Below, in pieces: positions 59,094-64,000 of a stretch of DNA of 64,000 nucleotides (positions are counted from its first letter, which is position 1; every line of letters starts with the position of its first letter). A program made the translations under genes and the position numbers. Location of the stretch: contig NZ_JELR01000002.1 of NCBI RefSeq assembly GCF_000708675.1, positions 1,380,228 to 1,444,227 on the forward strand, written 5' to 3'. The notes beneath the pieces are model-generated. The model was not told where the DNA came from. It ran no database searches and saw only the letters and a list, made by a program, of their open reading frames with translations. This stretch comes from Microbulbifer sp. HZ11. GTDB lineage: Bacteria; Pseudomonadota; Gammaproteobacteria; Pseudomonadales; Cellvibrionaceae.

Positions 59094-59738
59094 ATGGAAC
59101 AGTTTCGCACCCGGCTGCAGCAGGCGGCCGCGCAGCTCGATCTGGATCTGACCGATGCGCAGCAGGACAAGCTGCTCGCCTATCTCGATCTGTTCGCCCG
59201 CTGGAACGCCGCGTACAACCTGTCCGCAGTGCGCGATCCGGCAGAAATGCTCGAGCGTCACATCGTCGACAGCCTGAGCGTGGTGAACCTGTGCGGCACC
59301 AGTGCCGAGGATCAGTCCCCGCTGATCGATGTGGGCTCCGGCGGCGGCCTGCCGGGGATTCCCCTGGCGATCATCCACCCCGAGCGCCCCATCAGCCTGC
59401 TGGACAGTAACGGCAAGAAATCCCGCTTTCAGTTCCAGGTGGCCAGTCAGCTCAAGCTCGCCAATATCAACGTGGTGAACCAGCGGGTGGAGGCCTATGA
59501 GCCGCAGAACCTGTACGCCGGTGTAGTTTCGAGGGCGTTTGCGTCGCTGCAGGATATGGTGTCTGGCAGTGAGCACTTACTCGCACCCGGCGGCCGATTC
59601 TATGCGATGAAGGGCAAGATCCCGGAAGATGAGTTGAGTGCATTGCCAAAAGGCATTAAGGTCGAACAGCTGCACCCATTGCGTGTACCCGGGTGCGACG
59701 CCGAGCGCCATCTGATCGTCCTCCAGCGTGAGGATTGA
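59094..59738 (+). CDS. rsmG: 16S rRNA (guanine527-N7)-methyltransferase
   Basis: A 214-residue SAM methyltransferase (GidB). Motifs: AYNLSAVRDPAEMLERHIVD, LIDVGSGGGLPGIPLAI and the VVSRAFASL region. TTTGAGG precedes the ATG, four bases after mnmG, so the pair is translationally coupled. m7G527 affects streptomycin sensitivity in known bacteria. Confidence 0.97.
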   Translation: MEQFRTRLQQAAAQLDLDLTDAQQDKLLAYLDLFARWNAAYNLSAVRDPAEMLERHIVDSLSVVNLCGTSAEDQSPLIDVGSGGGLPGIPLAIIHPERPISLLDSNGKKSRFQFQVASQLKLANINVVNQRVEAYEPQNLYAGVVSRAFASLQDMVSGSEHLLAPGGRFYAMKGKIPEDELSALPKGIKVEQLHPLRVPGCDAERHLIVLQRED

Positions 59739-59915
59739 GCCTCAGGCCATCCTTCCCCTCACCGGGATCGACGACAATATACGAATTCGATAACAGCACA
59801 CCGGGCCGATGTTCGCGGGTGTGCTTTTGCTGCCGCATCTTCCGGTGACACCGGCCTAGCGGCGAGCCCGGACCGCCAGAGGAACTGCGCCACCGGGAAC
59901 AACAGGATCAGAACC

Positions 59916-60737
59916 TTGAGCAAGATTTTTGCGGTAGCCAACCAGAAAGGCGGAGTCGGTAAAACCACCACCTGCGTCAACCTGTCTGCGTCCCTCGTCG
60001 CCAACAAGCGACGGGTGCTGCTGATCGACCTGGATCCCCAGGGCAACGCCACCATGGGCAGCGGCGTGGACAAGAGCGAGCTGCAACTCTCCAGTTACGA
60101 CGTGCTCGCCAGCCTGCTGCCGCCGCGCAAGGCGATAGTGCCCACCGACAGCGGTTACGACCTGATGCCGGCCAACATCGATCTGTCTGCCGCAGAAGTC
60201 GAGCTGCTGGAAATGGACGGGCGCGAGTCGCGCCTGCGCCAGGCCCTGGAACAGATCGCCGACGATTACGACTACATCATTATCGACTGCCCGCCGTCTC
60301 TGAACATGCTTACGGTGAACGCCCTGTGTGCTGCCGGCGGCGTGCTGATTCCTATGCAGTGCGAGTACTACGCGCTGGAGGGACTGTCCTCCCTGATCGA
60401 CACCATTACCCAGGTGCAGCAGGCGGCCAACCCAAGCTTAAAAATCGAAGGCATACTGCGCACCATGTACGACCCGCGCAACAGCCTCACCGGCGATGTG
60501 TCGGAGCAGTTGAACGAGTACTTTGGCGAGCGTCTGTATCGCACCTGTATCCCGCGCAACGTGCGCCTGGCGGAGGCTCCCAGCTTCGGCAAGCCTGCAC
60601 TGGATTACGATCGCAGCTCCAAGGGCGCCATTGCCTATCTCGCACTCGCCGGCGAGATCACCCGTCGCGACAGTGCGGCCAAACAGAACAACAGCAATCA
60701 AAGCAGCGGACCTCGCCCGGTAGCGGAAGCGGTTTAA
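59916..60737 (+). CDS. parA: Chromosome-partitioning ATPase ParA (Soj)
   Basis: A 273-residue deviant-Walker ATPase. The N-terminal P-loop is KGGVGKTT (11-18), and DLDPQGNATMGSG and DCPPSLNMLTVNAL are canonical. Starts with TTG at 59916 after AGGA at nine bases. It forms the parAB operon with parB 18 bases downstream and would segregate origins marked by parS. Confidence 0.97.
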   Translation: MSKIFAVANQKGGVGKTTTCVNLSASLVANKRRVLLIDLDPQGNATMGSGVDKSELQLSSYDVLASLLPPRKAIVPTDSGYDLMPANIDLSAAEVELLEMDGRESRLRQALEQIADDYDYIIIDCPPSLNMLTVNALCAAGGVLIPMQCEYYALEGLSSLIDTITQVQQAANPSLKIEGILRTMYDPRNSLTGDVSEQLNEYFGERLYRTCIPRNVRLAEAPSFGKPALDYDRSSKGAIAYLALAGEITRRDSAAKQNNSNQSSGPRPVAEAV

Positions 60738-60755
60738 GACTGAGGTAATAGACTT

Positions 60756-61664
60756 ATGGCCGGCAAACGCAAGGGCCTCGGGAAAGGACTTTCCCACCTG
60801 ATCAGCAATAACGCCAGTGAAGCCATTGCCGTGGCCACCGGTGAGCGCAACGGCGATATTGTCGAGCGCGTCGACGGCGAGCTCAAGGAGCTGCCTATCG
60901 AATACCTGCAGCGCGGCCGCTACCAGCCGCGCCGCGACTTCCCGCAGGAATCGCTGCAAGAACTCGCCGACTCCATCCGCGCCCAGGGCATTATGCAGCC
61001 CATCGTGGTGCGTCCTATCGGCGAGCGCAAGTACGAGATCATCGCCGGTGAGCGCCGTTGGCGTGCGGCACAGATTGCGGAGCTCGACAAGGTCCCCGCG
61101 CTGATCCGCGAGGTGTCCGACGAAGCCGCCATCGCCATGGCGCTGATCGAGAATATCCAGCGGGAAGACCTGAACCCGGTGGAAGAAGCCATTGCCCTTA
61201 AGCGCCTGCAGGATGAGTTCGAACTCACCCAGCAGCAGGTGGCGGAAGCGGTGGGCAAGTCCCGCACCGCAGTCACCAACCTGCTGCGCCTGCTGAGCCT
61301 GACCGAGGAAGTGCGTACCTTCCTAGAGCGCGGTGATATCGAGACCGGCCACGCCAAGGCCCTGCTCGGCCTTGCCGGCGAAAGCCAGAAATCCGCCGCC
61401 CGCCAGGTGGTGGATCGCGGCCTCACCGTGCGCCAGACGGAAGCGTTGGTGCGCAGTATCCAGGAACAGGCGGGCAAGCCGAAGCCGAAAAAACCGGAAG
61501 TCGACCCGAATATTCGTCGTCTCACAGAGCGTCTCGCGGAAAAAATTGGCGTGCCGGTCGCTATCGATCACGGAGAAAAGGGCGCCGGAAAGCTGGTGCT
61601 GAAATACTCCAGTCTCGATGAGCTGGACGGTATTCTCGCGCATATGGGGTACAGTGAAGACTGA
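60756..61664 (+). CDS. parB: Chromosome-partitioning protein ParB (Spo0J)
   Basis: A 302-residue CTP-dependent parS-binding protein. N-terminal KRKGLGKGLSHLI ParA-interaction segment, arginine-rich GERRWRAAQ box (near 97-105), ENIQREDLNPVEEA, and the helix-turn-helix LTQQQVAEAVGKSRTAVTNL (near 158-177) that reads parS. Two exact parS sites lie in recF, 14 kb away. Confidence 0.97.
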   Translation: MAGKRKGLGKGLSHLISNNASEAIAVATGERNGDIVERVDGELKELPIEYLQRGRYQPRRDFPQESLQELADSIRAQGIMQPIVVRPIGERKYEIIAGERRWRAAQIAELDKVPALIREVSDEAAIAMALIENIQREDLNPVEEAIALKRLQDEFELTQQQVAEAVGKSRTAVTNLLRLLSLTEEVRTFLERGDIETGHAKALLGLAGESQKSAARQVVDRGLTVRQTEALVRSIQEQAGKPKPKKPEVDPNIRRLTERLAEKIGVPVAIDHGEKGAGKLVLKYSSLDELDGILAHMGYSED

Positions 61665-61715
61665 CCTCCGAAATAACACACCCCGCTGGAAACGTTACTA
61701 TTGCAACGTTTCTGT

Positions 61716-61757
61716 AAAAAATGCGCCAAAACAGTGCGACGTTTTGGCGCATTTTTT
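61716..61757 (+). terminator. Bidirectional-type terminator after parB
   Basis: AAAAAATGCGCCAAAAC pairs with GTTTTGGCGCATTTTTT around an 8-base loop, with T-runs on both strands. A smaller hairpin, AAACGTT-ACTATTGC-AACGTTT (61690-61711), precedes it. It separates parAB from the atp operon. Confidence 0.9.
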
Positions 61758-61942
61758 ATATCTGGCAGGGGTAATTGCGAGGTGAAAGTGAGTGCTCACT
61801 ATCGCCCTATCCTGTGGCGAAAGAACGCGAACGCCATACCAACTGACTAGATTTGCCAGTTGAACCGGCAGGCGGGTTCAGACATAATTCGCACGCCCAA
61901 AATTTGGGCGGAGAATTAATTCTGGCCGGACTGCTCCCGCCT

Positions 61943-62335
61943 ATGCGTAATCCCCCGGTAGTAAAGATTTCGCTGATCCAGCTGGCAGTGATTTTGCTCG
62001 CTGCGCTGAGTCTCGAATTTGCGATCGGGCGCGTGGTTGCCCTCTCCGCCCTGCTCGGCGGCGTCCTGTGTGCGCTGCCCAATCTGTATTTTGGCCTGCG
62101 CGCCTTTGAGCTTTTGGGGCCGAATCGCGGCAAGGTTCGCGGTGCCCGCGCGAGCCAGCGCGCGGTAGGAAGTTTCTACCGCGCCGAAACCGGCAAGTTC
62201 GTAATGACCCTAGTGGGGTTTGCGGTGGTATTTGCCAGCGTCAAAACGCTGAACCCCGCGGCGCTGTTTATCAGCTACGGCTTGTGCGTGATTTTGCACT
62301 GGATTCTCGTGGCCCGACTGCATGCAACGAAGTAG
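61943..62335 (+). CDS. atpI: ATP synthase protein I
   Basis: A 130-residue membrane protein with about four helices, an AtpI-type protein expected at the head of the atp operon. Segments such as ALSALLGGVLCALPNLYFGL and YRAETGKFVMTLVGFAVVF fit AtpI. Start ATG 61943 (MRNPPVV) is preferred over the open extension to 61853. It aids c-ring or Mg2+ handling in other bacteria; its precise role varies. Confidence 0.9.
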   Translation: MRNPPVVKISLIQLAVILLAALSLEFAIGRVVALSALLGGVLCALPNLYFGLRAFELLGPNRGKVRGARASQRAVGSFYRAETGKFVMTLVGFAVVFASVKTLNPAALFISYGLCVILHWILVARLHATK

Positions 62336-62448
62336 CAGGGGCCGGGGAGCCTCCGATTGGATCTGCGCTGATTGAGTGAGCCGGAAAATAGACGGCCGCG
62401 CAGACGAGAGGTTCCGCGAAACAGATTTTTTATCTTAAAACGTGTTGA

Positions 62449-63753
<1,305 letters not shown>

Positions 63754-63807
63754 TTCCCCGTTCCAATTGCCCTTTAACCCATTTTTGAAAGAGCAAGAGG
63801 TGTCGGT

Positions 63808-64000
63808 GTGAATATCAACCTGACTCTGATCGGCCAGTCGATCACCTTTCTCGCCTTCGTATGGTTCTGCTGGAAGTTTGTCTGGCCGGCCCTGCTGGGT
63901 GTTATGCAAGAGCGCGAGCAAAAAATTGCGACCGGTCTGCAAGAAGCCGAGCGTGCGGAGAAAGATCTTGAGCTGGCTCAACGCAAAGCTGTCGAGCAAC
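63808..64000 (+). CDS. atpF: ATP synthase F0 subunit b, N-terminal fragment
   Basis: Truncated by the window end; 64 codons present. It starts with GTG ([20 protein letters not shown]), an N-terminal membrane anchor, then the charged helical stalk ([20 protein letters not shown]). Peripheral stator of F1F0; follows atpE by 54 bases. Confidence 0.96.
   Translation, partial: MNINLTLIGQSITFLAFVWFCWKFVWPALLGVMQEREQKIATGLQEAERAEKDLELAQRKAVEQ

Overview
This window is a chromosomal replication-origin neighbourhood from a GC-rich gammaproteobacterium. The gene order (trkA-rsmB-fmt-def-LysM-dprA-tsaC-hemF-aroE, then lpxL-like/glyQ/glyS/gmhB, gyrB-recF-dnaN-dnaA, rpmH-rnpA-yidD-yidC-mnmE-mnmG-rsmG-parA-parB-atp) follows the Pseudomonas/Cellvibrionales pattern. 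The accessory content (secreted subtilase with a PA domain, TonB receptor, PQQ-type sugar dehydrogenase) suggests a marine Microbulbifer-like organism; that genus-level guess is inference from gene content only.

Layout. 0-5 kb: end of a cytochrome c oxidase locus (ctaD fragment, ctaC with fused cytochrome c), a MATE exporter, two unrecognised genes and yheV. 5-9.5 kb: oligopeptidase A, a gamma-class carbonic anhydrase and a periplasmic Sel1/TonB_C protein. 9.6-13.6 kb: a basic-amino-acid island with an M20 carbamoylase-type hydrolase, an arginine-deiminase-like enzyme, ArgP and ArgO. 14-22.9 kb (mostly minus): purK-purE, aroE, an NTF2-like protein, hemF, tsaC, a sugar dehydrogenase, dprA and a LysM protein. 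23.2-29.3 kb (plus): def, fmt, rsmB, trkA, trkH. 29.4-35.7 kb: a CDP-alcohol phosphatidyltransferase-like protein with a variant motif, a DUF2239 protein with palindromic operators, an LpxL-type acyltransferase, glyQS and gmhB. 36-43.6 kb: an accessory block (S8 protease, rlmI, Fur-box TonB receptor, GNAT). 43.7-50.4 kb (minus): gyrB, recF, dnaN, dnaA. 50.4-51.1 kb: dnaA/rpmH origin candidate. 51.1-64 kb (mostly plus): rpmH to the atp operon, with a second origin-like DnaA-box cluster plus AT-rich tract upstream of mnmG.

Machinery. DnaA, the DnaA-box intergenic regions, two perfect parS palindromes embedded in recF, and parAB together form the initiation/segregation module. rpmH-rnpA-yidD-yidC and mnmE-mnmG-rsmG are translation and membrane-biogenesis genes.

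Most unusual observation. Five dispersed intergenic repeats (about 10.9, 17.6, 23.8, 26.3 and 40.6 kb) share one architecture: a long closing stem and two adjacent hairpins. All ten hairpin loops carry GGA in an AGGGAT-like hexaloop, while stem sequences change with pairing kept. The hairpins resemble the CsrA/RsmA RNA-binding consensus; one copy matches it at all 12 positions. I saw no tRNA, rRNA, CRISPR, transposase or prophage.
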